From Vogesella fluminis (GTDB lineage Bacteria > Pseudomonadota > Gammaproteobacteria > Burkholderiales > Chromobacteriaceae): a DNA stretch of 43,092 nt. The notes under the pieces are model-generated. The model did no database searches. It saw only the letters and a program-made list of their open reading frames with translations, and was not told where the DNA came from. A program made the position numbers and the translations under genes. Positions 8,386 through 16,196 of this stretch are shown piece by piece (position 1 is the first letter of the stretch; each line of letters opens with the position of its first letter). The stretch spans positions 1 to 43,092 of the forward strand of contig NZ_BMYP01000026.1 in assembly GCF_014652335.1 (NCBI RefSeq). Direction: 5' to 3'.

Positions 8386-8415
8386 AAGGTTGGCCGCAGC
8401 GCTGCGGCCAACCTT
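8386..8415. repeat. 30-bp perfect palindrome made of two dispersed-motif copies
   Basis: Two inverted copies of AAGGTTGGCCGCA (8386-8398 and complement 8403-8415) meet through GC|GC to form a perfect 30-bp palindrome. It lies 17 bp beyond the stop of the DauR-type regulator gene. T residues follow it only on the plus strand, so it is not a classical terminator for the minus-strand operon, although the hairpin could still end or protect the transcript. Confidence 0.85.
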
Positions 8416-8431
8416 TTTCATTGGCGGACGC

Positions 8432-9172
8432 CTATTTCAGCGTCTGCAGGTATTTGTACACCGTGGCGCGGCCGAGGCCGAGCACGTTGGCGATATAGTG
8501 GGTGGCGCTCTTGCCGTTGAAGGCGCCCTCGGCGTACAGCGCCTCGACCAGCTCCTTGCGGTGCTGGCGCGACAGGGTGTTCAGCGCCAGCTGCCGCTCC
8601 TGCAGCCAGCGGTGCATGAAGGTGTTGATGCGCTCCTGCCAGTCGTCGCGGAACAGCTCCGCCGGCTGTTCCACCAGCCCGGCGCCCTTCAGCAACATGC
8701 CCAGCATGCCGTGCATGTCCTCGAACACCGCGATGTTGAAGTTGATGCACATCACCCCCAGCGCCACGCCTGCGTCGTCGAACAGCACCGAGCTGACGCA
8801 GCGCATCTTGCGGCCGTCCCAGTTCACCTTTTCATACGGCCCGACGTAGCGTTCGGCGATGGTGCGCTCGATTTCCTCCAGCGCCGACTCGTCGCCGATC
8901 TCGCGCCGCGACAGGTTGTTGGCGAGGTAGAGCACGCGCTGCTGCGCCAGGTCGTGGATCACCACCTCGGCGTAGGGAAAGAACAGCTTGGCGATGCTGT
9001 CGGCGAGGTGGCTGTAGCGCGACAGCAGCAATGGCTGCGGCGTGGGGCTGGGCGTGGACGTCATGGTCGGGTCGGGCGCATCGGCAGGGACAGCGATAGT
9101 GCCTGATGCGACGGGCAGGGCACAAGCACTGTGCCCGCCGGCTGCCGCCAGACCGTCCGCGCTCGGGCTCAT
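8432..9172 (-). CDS. YheO/DauR-type transcriptional regulator
   Basis: Cytoplasmic DNA-binding regulator with an N-terminal PAS-like YheO domain and a C-terminal helix-turn-helix. Seen: YheO domain at about residues 55-165 (AEVVIHDLAQQRVLYLANN, CVSSVLFDDAGVALGVMCIN) and HTH at about 205-245 (RKELVEALYAEGAFNGKSAT then GLGRATVYKYLQTLK). DauR of Pseudomonas controls D-arginine catabolism genes. Here the gene is coupled (ATGA at 9169-9172) to an ornithine-cyclodeaminase-family gene and faces a cationic-amino-acid binding protein gene, which suggests a similar inducer. The start at 9172 is favoured by the overlap, although residues 1-36 are low-complexity and ATG 9064 is an alternative. Confidence 0.85.
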   Translation of the reverse strand: MSPSADGLAAAGGHSACALPVASGTIAVPADAPDPTMTSTPSPTPQPLLLSRYSHLADSIAKLFFPYAEVVIHDLAQQRVLYLANNLSRREIGDESALEEIERTIAERYVGPYEKVNWDGRKMRCVSSVLFDDAGVALGVMCINFNIAVFEDMHGMLGMLLKGAGLVEQPAELFRDDWQERINTFMHRWLQERQLALNTLSRQHRKELVEALYAEGAFNGKSATHYIANVLGLGRATVYKYLQTLK

Positions 9173-10137
9173 TGCGCGGCCTGGGCCTGTTGCAGTAGCG
9201 CGCAGGCGATGGCGATGTCCTGCAGCCCCATGCCGATGGAGCGGAAGAACACCGGGCGCTGGTAGTCCGGCAGCGCGCAGCGCCGGCTGACCAGATCGGC
9301 CAGGTCACCGACGACGCGCTCGCGCTGCCAGCTGCCGGCCTGGCTGGCGAGCACCATCTCGCCGGCGCTGTCCGGCGTGCTGTGCTTGTGGTCGCAGTAC
9401 ACGTCCATCGCGGCGAGGCTGGCCGGTGTCACCTCGTGCGCGTTGACAGCGTTGGTGCTGATCGAGGTGATTAGCGCCGGCTTGCTGAGGGTGGCCGGGT
9501 CCAGCACCGGGCTGGCGGAGGAGGTGCACAGCATGATCACGTCGCTGTTATCGCAGGCAGCATCGACGCTGCTGCTGATCTCGATGCGCGCATCCAGCGC
9601 CTGCAGTTGCTGCTGCAGTTCCGGTTTGGCGGCGAGATCCGGCGCGTACACGCGGATGCGCTGCCAGTCGCGCAGCGGCAGCACGTGGCGCAGGTGCGCC
9701 TGGCCCAGCGCGCCGCAGCCGATCAGCGTCAGCTGGCGGCTGTCCTGGCGCGCCAGCAGGTCGATGGCCAGCGCGCTGGTGCCGGCGGTACGCTCAACCG
9801 TCAGCAGGCCGGCATCGCAGAACAGCAGCGGCTGGCCGGTGTGCATCGACATCAGGCTGGTCCAGGCGCTGATCACCGGCCGGCCGTCGGTGACGATGTA
9901 GGGCGACAGCTTGGCGCCGAACACGCCGGCATCGGCCAGCACGCCCTGATAGGTGATGACGTCGCCGGCGCCCTGTGGAAACAGGGTCAGCGTCTGCGCC
10001 GGCTGCACCGCGCGCTCGTGCGCCAGTGCCTGGAACAGCGCGCTCAGCGCGGCGCGCACCGGTAGCGCCGGCAGGTAGTCGCGCACCTGTTGCTGGTTGA
10101 GGAGCAGGGGCGCGGCGTGGTGGTCGATGGGGTTCAT
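9169..10137 (-). CDS. Ornithine cyclodeaminase/mu-crystallin family dehydrogenase (DauB-like)
   Basis: NAD(P)-dependent enzyme of the OCD/mu-crystallin family. Members include ornithine cyclodeaminase, alanine dehydrogenase and DauB, which reduces the imino/2-keto acid from D-arginine to L-arginine. Seen: Rossmann motif LTLIGCGALGQAHLRHVLPL near residue 140, N-terminal dimer domain with LFPQGAGDVITYQGVLAD and GAKLSPY, later NSDVIMLCTSSASPVL and VTPASLAAMDVYCDHK. Length 322 aa is normal. Together with the FAD dehydrogenase at 11449 it could form a two-step D-to-L amino-acid conversion as in dauAB; the substrate is inferred from neighbours. Transcribed away from the shared 427-bp regulatory region. 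Confidence 0.85.
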   Translation of the reverse strand: MNPIDHHAAPLLLNQQQVRDYLPALPVRAALSALFQALAHERAVQPAQTLTLFPQGAGDVITYQGVLADAGVFGAKLSPYIVTDGRPVISAWTSLMSMHTGQPLLFCDAGLLTVERTAGTSALAIDLLARQDSRQLTLIGCGALGQAHLRHVLPLRDWQRIRVYAPDLAAKPELQQQLQALDARIEISSSVDAACDNSDVIMLCTSSASPVLDPATLSKPALITSISTNAVNAHEVTPASLAAMDVYCDHKHSTPDSAGEMVLASQAGSWQRERVVGDLADLVSRRCALPDYQRPVFFRSIGMGLQDIAIACALLQQAQAAQ

Positions 10138-10219
10138 GCTGGGCTCTCGTATTGGCGTGGTCGGGCGCTGCCGGGCGGTCGGCCGCGGCGGGCAGGCTTG
10201 TTTGTTGTATTAAATTCCA

Positions 10220-10240
10220 TTGTGGAAAAAAAGTCTACAA
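10220..10240. promoter_or_regulatory. Operator copy 1 in the dau-like divergent region
   Basis: Inverted repeat TTGTGGA-N7-TCTACAA (one mismatch), 83 bp upstream of the dehydrogenase gene start at 10137. A second copy with the same spacing lies exactly 200 bp away. The 427-bp region 10138-10564 holds no gene and is AT-rich compared with its surroundings. A further half-like site CCTGTGGAATTGG occurs in reverse orientation at about 10252-10264. Confidence 0.6.
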
Positions 10241-10419
10241 ATTGTGCGATTACCAATTCCACAGGGTTTTGCGTACGTTTTTTGATGTTGATTTGACGTC
10301 AAGTTATTGTTATTTAAGTGATAAGTTGCAATTTGCGACATGGTTTTGTCATGAAGAGATCGGCTTTGACCGCCGTGTCTGGCGGGTGGCGGTCAGATTT
10401 TCTATAAATTAATTGTCCA

Positions 10420-10440
10420 AAGTGGAAAAAATGTCTATCT
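10420..10440. promoter_or_regulatory. Operator copy 2 in the dau-like divergent region
   Basis: AAGTGGA-N7-TCTATCT, a degenerate copy of the element at 10220-10240; the shared core is GTGGAAAAAA-n-GTCTA. It lies 125 bp upstream of the binding-protein start. The 200-bp separation is close to 19 turns of B-DNA, so two bound dimers would face the same side and could hold a loop. The DauR-type regulator at 8432-9172 is the natural candidate to bind. Confidence 0.55.
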
Positions 10441-10564
10441 TGTGACCGAGCCAAAGCAAGACGTGAACGCAGCCCCGCCGGCTGCCAAACCACGCAGGCG
10501 CCATGGTCTGGCCAGGCGCAACGGGACGGGACGTTACCCGCTACAGGAACAAAGGAGACATTTC

Positions 10565-11344
10565 ATGATCAGCAAACGCGTTCGCAATGCCGTTTTCCCT
10601 CTGCTGGCCTGCCTCGCCGGTACCGCCATGGCGCAGGGTGCGCCGCTGCGCATGGGGCTGGAGCCGTTCTACCCGCCGTTCGAGAGCAAGCAGGCCGACG
10701 GCCAGCTGGTCGGCTTCGACATCGATGTCGGCAAGGCAGTGTGCGAGCGCATGGCCGCCAAGTGCAGCTGGGTGGAAACCTCGTTCGAGGGCCTGATCCC
10801 CGGCCTGAAGGCGAAGAAATTCGACGCCATCAACTCGGCGATGAACATCACCGCCAAGCGCCGCGAGTCGATCGACTTCACCGTCCCGATCTACATCGTG
10901 CCGATCCAGATGGTGGCGCGTCGCGACAGCAAGCTGACACCGACCGTGGCCAGCCTGAAGGGCAAGACCGTCGGCGTGCTGCAGGGCGCCACCCAGGAAG
11001 ACTTCGTGCGCAAGCACTGGGAGAAGCACGGCGTGAAGGTGGTCGCCTACCGCGACCAGGCGCAGATTTTCCTCGATCTGGCCTCCGGCCGTCTGGATGC
11101 CGGCGTGCAGGAAGCGCAGACTGCGATGGAAGGCTTCCTCAGCAAGCCGCAGGGCAAGGACTTTGACTTTGCCGGCGGCGTGATCAGCGACTTCGCCACC
11201 CTCGGCGAGGGCACCGGCATGGGCGTGCGCAAGGGCGATCCGCGCAAGGCCGAGCTGGACAAGGCGATTGCCAGCCTGAAGCAGGACGGCACCCTGAGCC
11301 GCATTTCGATGAAATACTTCCACCGCGACATCATCGCCAAGTAA
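10565..11344 (+). CDS. Periplasmic binding protein for Lys/Arg/Orn-type amino acids
   Basis: Solute-binding protein of the polar/basic amino-acid ABC family (SBP_bac_3, ArtJ/HisJ type). Seen: Sec signal VFPLLACLAGTAMAQG, domain start PLRMGLEPFYPPFESKQADG, hallmark GFDIDVGKAVCERM, and FDAINSAMNITAKRRESIDF near residue 95. Length 260 aa is normal. The ATG at 10565 is chosen for its strong AAAGGAGA site 8 bp upstream. No permease or ATPase gene is adjacent, so it either shares a transporter encoded elsewhere or works as a lone receptor. A motif palindrome follows the stop by 7 bp, then comes the FAD dehydrogenase gene. Confidence 0.92.
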   Translation: MISKRVRNAVFPLLACLAGTAMAQGAPLRMGLEPFYPPFESKQADGQLVGFDIDVGKAVCERMAAKCSWVETSFEGLIPGLKAKKFDAINSAMNITAKRRESIDFTVPIYIVPIQMVARRDSKLTPTVASLKGKTVGVLQGATQEDFVRKHWEKHGVKVVAYRDQAQIFLDLASGRLDAGVQEAQTAMEGFLSKPQGKDFDFAGGVISDFATLGEGTGMGVRKGDPRKAELDKAIASLKQDGTLSRISMKYFHRDIIAK

Positions 11345-11351
11345 GCGGCGT

Positions 11352-11384
11352 GCAAGGTTGGCCGCAGGCTGCGGCCAACCTTGC
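11352..11384. repeat. 33-bp inverted pair of the dispersed motif
   Basis: Two inverted motif copies (11354-11366 and complement 11370-11382) form 16-bp arms around a single G. It lies 7 bp beyond the binding-protein stop and 64 bp before the downstream dehydrogenase gene, both on the plus strand. There is no T tract. It could lower read-through from the abundant binding-protein message into the enzyme gene. Confidence 0.85.
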
Positions 11385-11448
11385 AGATTCCGTTGCCATG
11401 GCCGCTGGCCGCAGCGCCCATGGCAACTGCATCTGAAAGAAGCAAAAC

Positions 11449-12690
11449 ATGGATTTCGACATCATTGTCCTCGGCGCCGGCATGATCGGCGTCTCCAGCG
11501 CCATCGCCCTGCAACAACGCGGCCAGCGCGTGGCGCTGCTGGATCGCCGTGCCCCCGGCGAGGAAACCAGCCACGGCAACGCCGGCCTGCTGGAGCGCGC
11601 CGCCGTGGTGCCCTACGGCTTCCCGCGCGACCTCGCCAGCGTGCTGCGCATCGGCCGCAACCGCTCCACCGACGTGCGCTACCAACCGTCCAGCCTGCTG
11701 CAGAGCACGCCGTGGCTGTGGCGCTACTTCCGCGCGTCCGCACCGCACCGCCTCGCCGCCGCCGCGCGCGACATGCTGCCGCTGATCAGCCGCAGCCTGG
11801 ACGAACACGCGACGCTGATTGCCGCGGCCAACATGCGGGACCTGTGCAGCGACGACGGCCTGTACGAGGCCTACCGCAGCGAGGCAGGCTTTGCCGCCGA
11901 GGCCGCCAACGCGCGCCGTATCGCCGCCGAACACGGCCTGCAGCTGCAGATTCTGGACGCGGCGCAGCTGCGCGCCGCCGAGCCGGGGCTGGGCGAGGGC
12001 TTTGCCGGCGCCGTGCACTGGCGCGACCCGCAGCGCATCAGCGATCCGGGTGCGCTGACCCGCGGCTATGCCCGTTACTTCGAAAGTCTGGGCGGCACGC
12101 TGCTGCAACAGGAAGCCACGTCGCTGATCCCGGATGGCAGTGACTGGCAGATCGGCACCAAGCAGGGCACGCTGCGCGCGGCGCAGGTGGTGGCGGCGAT
12201 GGGGCCGTGGTCGGACGACATGTTCCAGCCGCTGGGTTACCGCATCCCGCTGCAGACCAAGCGCGGCTATCACATGCACTACCAGCCGTTGGGGCCGGGG
12301 CTGAACTACACCGTGGCCGATGTGGAAGGCGGCTTCGTGGTGTCGCCGATGCAGCGCGGCCTACGCATCGCCACCGGCGTGGAGCTGGCGCGGCGCGATG
12401 CCGCCCCCAACTACGCGCAGCTGGAGCAGGCCGAGGTGCTGGCGCGCGGGCTGTTCCCGCTGGGCGAGCGGCTGGACGCCACGCCGTGGCTGGGCAGCCG
12501 CCCCTGCCTGCCGGACATGCGGCCGGCCTTGGGCGCCGCGCCGCGTCACAAGGGCTTGTGGTTCAACTTCGGCCACGCCCACCACGGCCTGACACTGGGG
12601 CCGGTGTGCGGCCAACTGCTGGCGCAGGTGATCTGCGGCGAGACGCCGTTCACCGATCCGGCGCCATACGCACCGGCGCGCTTCCTGTAG
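11449..12690 (+). CDS. FAD-dependent D-amino-acid dehydrogenase (DadA/DauA-like)
   Basis: Flavoenzyme of the DAO/DadA family that oxidises amino acids to the imino acid, passing electrons to the respiratory chain. Seen: N-terminal FAD-binding Rossmann motif IIVLGAGMIGVSSAIALQQRG (residues about 5-25), GEETSHGNAGLLERAAVVPY typical of DadA, central GLLxEAxR-like substrate domain, and C-terminal WLGSRPCLPDMRPALGAAP followed by GLWFNFGHAHHGLTLGP that closes over the flavin. Length 413 aa is between DauA and DadA. The neighbouring DauR- and DauB-like genes favour a cationic D-amino acid substrate; this is inference. The start at 11449 follows a weak GAAAGAAG site. Confidence 0.88.
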   Translation: MDFDIIVLGAGMIGVSSAIALQQRGQRVALLDRRAPGEETSHGNAGLLERAAVVPYGFPRDLASVLRIGRNRSTDVRYQPSSLLQSTPWLWRYFRASAPHRLAAAARDMLPLISRSLDEHATLIAAANMRDLCSDDGLYEAYRSEAGFAAEAANARRIAAEHGLQLQILDAAQLRAAEPGLGEGFAGAVHWRDPQRISDPGALTRGYARYFESLGGTLLQQEATSLIPDGSDWQIGTKQGTLRAAQVVAAMGPWSDDMFQPLGYRIPLQTKRGYHMHYQPLGPGLNYTVADVEGGFVVSPMQRGLRIATGVELARRDAAPNYAQLEQAEVLARGLFPLGERLDATPWLGSRPCLPDMRPALGAAPRHKGLWFNFGHAHHGLTLGPVCGQLLAQVICGETPFTDPAPYAPARFL

Positions 12691-12780
12691 CGCGGGGTGC
12701 ACAGATGCAAAAGGCCCGCATCCTGACCAGATCCGGCAGCCTGTCATGTAACACCGGCCTGGCATCGATACATGAAGGGC

Positions 12781-13674
12781 TCAGCTCCGGTAGCGCATCG
12801 CCTCGACGAAGGCGAGGAAGGCAGGGGAGGTTTGCCGCCGGTTAGGGTAGTACAGGTGGTAACCCTGGAAGGACGGGCACCACTCGGGAAGCACCTCCAC
12901 CAGCCGCCCGTCCGCGAGGTAGGGCGCGACCAGTTGCTCCGGGATATAGCCTAGCCCCAGCCCGTCCAGCGCGCCATTGAGCACGTGCATGATGCTGTTG
13001 AACACGAGTTGTCCCTCCCCCTTGACGGTGAAGGCCTTGCCGTCTTTCTCGAATTCCCAGGCATAGATGGCGCCCGAGGGGCGGTGCCGGATGTTGATGC
13101 AGGCGTGCCCGGTCAGCTCGTGGGGCGTTTCCGGGCGGGAGCGTGTCTCGAAATAGGCCGGCGAGCCAACAACGGCGAGGCGCCAGTCCGGCCCGATGCG
13201 CACGGCAATCATGTCCTTGCTGATGGACTCTCCCATGCGTATGCCCGCGTCGAAACGCTCTTCGACGATGTTGCGGAAGCCGTAGTCGACAAAGAGCTCC
13301 AGCGTGATATCCGGATAGTGGCTCAGGAACGCGGAAAACTTTGGTCGCAAACACAACTCGATCTGGTCGTCGGTGCAGGTGAGACGGATGGTGCCCGCCG
13401 GTTTGTCGCGCAGCTCGCCCAGGGCCTCGACCTCGGCGGCGATCTGCTCGAACAGCGGGGCCAGCGATCTCAGCAGACGCTCGCCGGCTTCGGTCGGGGA
13501 GACGTTGCGGGTCGTGCGCGCCAGCAGGCGGATGCCCAGCCGCGCCTCAAGCGTCCTGATCGTGTGACTCAGCGCCGAGGGCGTCAGATCCAGCCTTGCC
13601 GCCGCCTTCGAGAAGCTCTGTTCGCGGGCGACGGCGACGAAGGCCTGCAGGTCGTTTACCTTGGTCGGTTTCAT
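12781..13674 (-). CDS. LysR-family transcriptional regulator
   Basis: LTTR with N-terminal winged HTH (residues about 5-65: LQAFVAVAREQSFSKAAARL, LTPSALSHTIRTLEARLGIR) and a C-terminal periplasmic-binding-like effector domain. Length 297 aa is normal. It is divergent from the alpha/beta hydrolase gene, the usual arrangement for a regulator and its target, with a palindromic operator in between. The module 12781-15342 lacks any exact copy of the dispersed 13-mer found almost everywhere else, and ends in a broken transporter gene, suggesting acquisition. Confidence 0.93.
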   Translation of the reverse strand: MKPTKVNDLQAFVAVAREQSFSKAAARLDLTPSALSHTIRTLEARLGIRLLARTTRNVSPTEAGERLLRSLAPLFEQIAAEVEALGELRDKPAGTIRLTCTDDQIELCLRPKFSAFLSHYPDITLELFVDYGFRNIVEERFDAGIRMGESISKDMIAVRIGPDWRLAVVGSPAYFETRSRPETPHELTGHACINIRHRPSGAIYAWEFEKDGKAFTVKGEGQLVFNSIMHVLNGALDGLGLGYIPEQLVAPYLADGRLVEVLPEWCPSFQGYHLYYPNRRQTSPAFLAFVEAMRYRS

Positions 13675-13700
13675 TGCTGAAAAATTCTCACAAGTACATG

Positions 13701-13724
13701 AAGACTATACCGGCTAATAGTCTT
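13701..13724. promoter_or_regulatory. Probable LysR operator
   Basis: Perfect inverted repeat AAGACTAT-N8-ATAGTCTT between the divergent LysR and hydrolase genes, 27 bp from the LysR start. It contains a T-N11-A-like core, as expected for the recognition site of an LTTR. Confidence 0.6.
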
Positions 13725-13814
13725 GGCGTCGATGCGTCACTATCTGTCTGCACCGCGATGACGGTGCTGGCGGGCAGTTTGCACGCCAATTCAGAGACGA
13801 CAAGGAGTACTCAA

Positions 13815-14891
13815 ATGGACGCCGCAATCTCCAGGAAAAACTTCATCAAGGGCGCGCTGCTGACCGGCGCCGCCATGCTGATCGGTGCGCAGCCGGTGTT
13901 GGCCAGCGCATCGCGACCCGCAACAGGAAATACCATGCAACTGACCCAAAAGTGGGACAAGACCTTCCCCCAGAGCGACAAGGTCGATCACCAGAAGGTG
14001 ACGTTCAAGAACCGCTACGGCATTACGCTGGCGGCGGACCTGTACTTGCCGAAAAACCGGGGCGGCAAGCGCCTGGCGGCGCTCGCGATCAGCGGCGCGT
14101 TTGGCGCGGTCAAGGAGCAGTCTTCCGGTTTGTACGCGCAGACCATGGCCGAGCGCGGTTACGCGACGGTTGCGTTTGACCCCTCGTACACCGGCGAAAG
14201 CGGCGGCGAGCCGCGCAATCTGGCCTCTCCGGAGATCAATACCGAGGACTTCAGCGCCGCGGTCGACTACCTCGGCCAGCAGCCCTTCGTCGACCGCGAG
14301 CGGATCGGCATCATCGGCATCTGCGGCTTCGCCGGCATGGGGCTGAATGCGGCAGCGGTGGACAAGCGCATCAAGGCCGTTGCCACCACCAGCATGTACG
14401 ACATGTCGCGCGTGATGGCGAAGGGTTACAACGACAGCCTGGGCAAGGCGCAGCGCGGGCAAATGCTGGAGACGATGAGCCGGCAACGCTGGGCCGACGC
14501 CTCCGCCATCGGTCCGCGCATTCTGCCCGAGACGCTGGATGGCGTGACCAACCCCGTGGTGCGGATGTACTTCGACTACTACCGTACCCCGCGTGGTTTC
14601 CACGAACGCTCGCTGAATTCCAATGGCGGCTGGACGGCCACCATGCCGCTGTCTTTCATGAACATGCCGCTGCTCACCTACATCAACGAGATCTCGCCGC
14701 GGCCCATCCTGCTGATCGCGGGAGAAAAGGCCCATTCACGCTACTTCAGCGAAGACGCCTACAAGGCCGCGGCGGAGCCCAAGGAGCTGCTGATCATCAA
14801 GGACGCCATCCACACCGATCTGTACGACCGGGTCAACATCATTCCCTGGGACAAGCTGGACGCGTTCTTTGGCAAGCATCTGGCGAAGTGA
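13815..14891 (+). CDS. Exported alpha/beta hydrolase (DLH/YcjY-like)
   Basis: Alpha/beta hydrolase of the dienelactone-hydrolase-like/COG1073 group; substrate unknown. Seen: N-terminal SRKNFIKGALLTGAAMLIGA, a Tat-like signal with RK in place of RR, then the catalytic domain. The nucleophile elbow GICGFAG carries Cys where most relatives of this fold have Ser, and I recall GICG as common in this subgroup. An acid/His pair is suggested by ILLIAGEKAHSRYFSEDAYK and IIKDAIHTDLYDR. Length 358 aa. The ATG at 13815 is preceded by AAGGAG. It probably belongs with the divergent LysR gene and the broken MFS gene that follows 3 bp after its stop. Confidence 0.85.
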   Translation: MDAAISRKNFIKGALLTGAAMLIGAQPVLASASRPATGNTMQLTQKWDKTFPQSDKVDHQKVTFKNRYGITLAADLYLPKNRGGKRLAALAISGAFGAVKEQSSGLYAQTMAERGYATVAFDPSYTGESGGEPRNLASPEINTEDFSAAVDYLGQQPFVDRERIGIIGICGFAGMGLNAAAVDKRIKAVATTSMYDMSRVMAKGYNDSLGKAQRGQMLETMSRQRWADASAIGPRILPETLDGVTNPVVRMYFDYYRTPRGFHERSLNSNGGWTATMPLSFMNMPLLTYINEISPRPILLIAGEKAHSRYFSEDAYKAAAEPKELLIIKDAIHTDLYDRVNIIPWDKLDAFFGKHLAK

Positions 14892-14894
14892 GCG

Positions 14895-15342
14895 ATGACA
14901 AATCCGCTTGTTGACGCGTCGATAAGCCGCGCCGGGAACCGGGAAGCAAGCGGTGACCGGCGCGCCTGCTGGAGCGGCGTCTTTGCGATGACGCTTTGCG
15001 TCTTCGTGCTGATCGCATCGGAATTCATGCCGGCCCGCCATGAAGGTGGTCGCCCGCCCGGCGAATGCGGGCGGTGTCTTCAGGCTGTTGCAGCGTCCCC
15101 GGATCGTGCTGGGCATGTCGGCGGTGGGCACGTTCTTCATGGGCCAGTTTGTGCTGTTTACCTACGTGCGTCCCTTCCTGGAAAACACCACCCAGGTGAC
15201 CGTGCCCACCCTGTCGATGATCCTGTTGCTGATGGGTGTCGCGGGTTTCGTCGGTAGCACGCTGATTGGCCGCTTCCTGAAGACCGGTCTCTACCGCACG
15301 CTGGTGTGCATTCCGGTGCTCATGCCCGCGCCGGAGGTCTGA
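14895..15342 (+). pseudogene. MFS drug/metabolite transporter, internally deleted
   Basis: Remnant of a DHA1-type major facilitator. The first part (from 14895) encodes a cytoplasmic tail and one helix with FAMTLCVFVLIASEFMP, which matches TM1 of this group. After about 15031 similarity jumps to a different frame that encodes a mid-protein segment (LQRPRIVLGMSAVGTFFMG, FVLFTYVRPFLENTTQV, SMILLLMGVAGFVGSTLIG), and the frame ends at 15342. Most of helices 2-6 and everything after about helix 8 are missing. An out-of-frame deletion is the simplest explanation. It starts 3 bp after the hydrolase stop, so it was once part of the same operon. Confidence 0.8.
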
Positions 15343-15449
15343 GGCGGGGTTCCCCGTGCTGCGCTGACGATGCAATGGGTCATGTCGCGTCGCCATGGTG
15401 CAGTGCGGTGGCCTCGCGCGTGCCGCTGCGCCGAACTGGTGCGCCGGCC

Positions 15450-15479
15450 ACGCTTGCGGCCAACGTTGGCCGCAAGCGT
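15450..15479. repeat. 30-bp perfect palindrome, variant of the dispersed motif
   Basis: Two inverted copies of AACGTTGGCCGCA overlap through the central AACGTT (15455-15467 and 15462-15474), giving a perfect palindrome. It lies between the converging MFS pseudogene and tag, 12 bp from the tag stop, where it could act as a two-way terminator hairpin despite lacking T tracts. Confidence 0.85.
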
Positions 15480-15490
15480 CCGGCTGCTGC

Positions 15491-16072
15491 TTACGCACCG
15501 GGCTTTCGGTGTTGCGGGTGCTGCGGACAGGTGCAGAGGTGGTCGTTGATCACGCCGGTGGCCTGCAGGAAGGCGTAGATCACCGTGCTGCCGACAAAAT
15601 TCATGCCTTCCTTTTTCAGCGCCTTGCTGATGCGGTCGGACAGTTCGGTGCTGGCCGGGCACTCGGCCAGGCGGATCCACTGGTTCTGCAGCGGCTGGCC
15701 GTCGACGTGGCTCCACAGCCAGCGCGCAAAGCTGCCGTGTTTTTGTTGCATGGCGAGGAATACGCGTGCATTGCGGATCGCACTGTTGATTTTCAGCCGG
15801 TTGCGCACGATGCCGGCATCCTGCAGCAGCCGCTCGACGTCAGCCTCGTCCATCGCCGCCACCCGTTGTGGATCGAAGTCGTGGAAGGCGCGGCGGTAGT
15901 TGTCACGTTTTCTCAGGATGGTGATCCACGACAGCCCGGCCTGGGCGCCCTCCAGCACCAGCATCTCGAACAGTTTGCGGTCGTCGTGCACCGGCTGCCC
16001 CCATTCGTGGTCGTGGTAGGCGATGTACAGCGGGTCGTCGCCGCACCAGCCGCAGCGTTGCAGGGTGGTCAT
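15491..16072 (-). CDS. tag: DNA-3-methyladenine glycosylase I
   Basis: Base-excision repair enzyme that removes 3-methyladenine from DNA. Seen: N-terminal zinc and base-pocket segment RCGWCGDDPLYIAYHDHEWG (residues 5-24), then LFEMLVLEGAQAGLSWITIL, the helix-hairpin region LLQDAGIVRNRLKINSAIRN, and the C-terminal zinc ligand region GVINDHLCTCPQH. Length 193 aa is normal. The ATG at 16072 fits the conserved family start. It converges on the MFS pseudogene and is divergent from nasT. Confidence 0.96.
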   Translation of the reverse strand: MTTLQRCGWCGDDPLYIAYHDHEWGQPVHDDRKLFEMLVLEGAQAGLSWITILRKRDNYRRAFHDFDPQRVAAMDEADVERLLQDAGIVRNRLKINSAIRNARVFLAMQQKHGSFARWLWSHVDGQPLQNQWIRLAECPASTELSDRISKALKKEGMNFVGSTVIYAFLQATGVINDHLCTCPQHPQHRKPGA

Positions 16073-16144
16073 GACGGCAGGCTCCTTTGCTTGGTGGCAA
16101 GCCGGCATTGTACGGTGATTTGCGCCTGGCACGCAGGCGGCACA

Positions 16145-16160
16145 TGGCATGGCATTTGCT
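16145..16160 (+). promoter_or_regulatory. Sigma-54 promoter of nasT
   Basis: TGGCATGGCATTTGCT has the invariant GG-N10-GC spacing and differs from TGGCAC-N5-TTGC at one key base. The predicted start is near 16171, leaving about 26 nt before the GTG start at 16197. A second, weaker GG-N10-GC match (TGGCACGCAGGCGGC) lies just upstream. Confidence 0.65.
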
Positions 16161-16196
16161 GCACCGTATGCAATGGCAAATCGGGAGGGGCATAAG

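Noticed and set aside
10541-11323. Minus-strand open frame opposite the amino-acid binding protein gene
   Set aside because: It is His/Leu-rich antisense translation with no family resemblance; the plus frame has signal peptide and hallmark motifs.
12607-12615. TGCGGCCAA core inside the FAD dehydrogenase gene counted as a motif copy
   Set aside because: Only the 9-base core matches and the flanks differ, so it may be chance; the same applies to 7067, 21324, 22739, 25139, 34044 and 3600.
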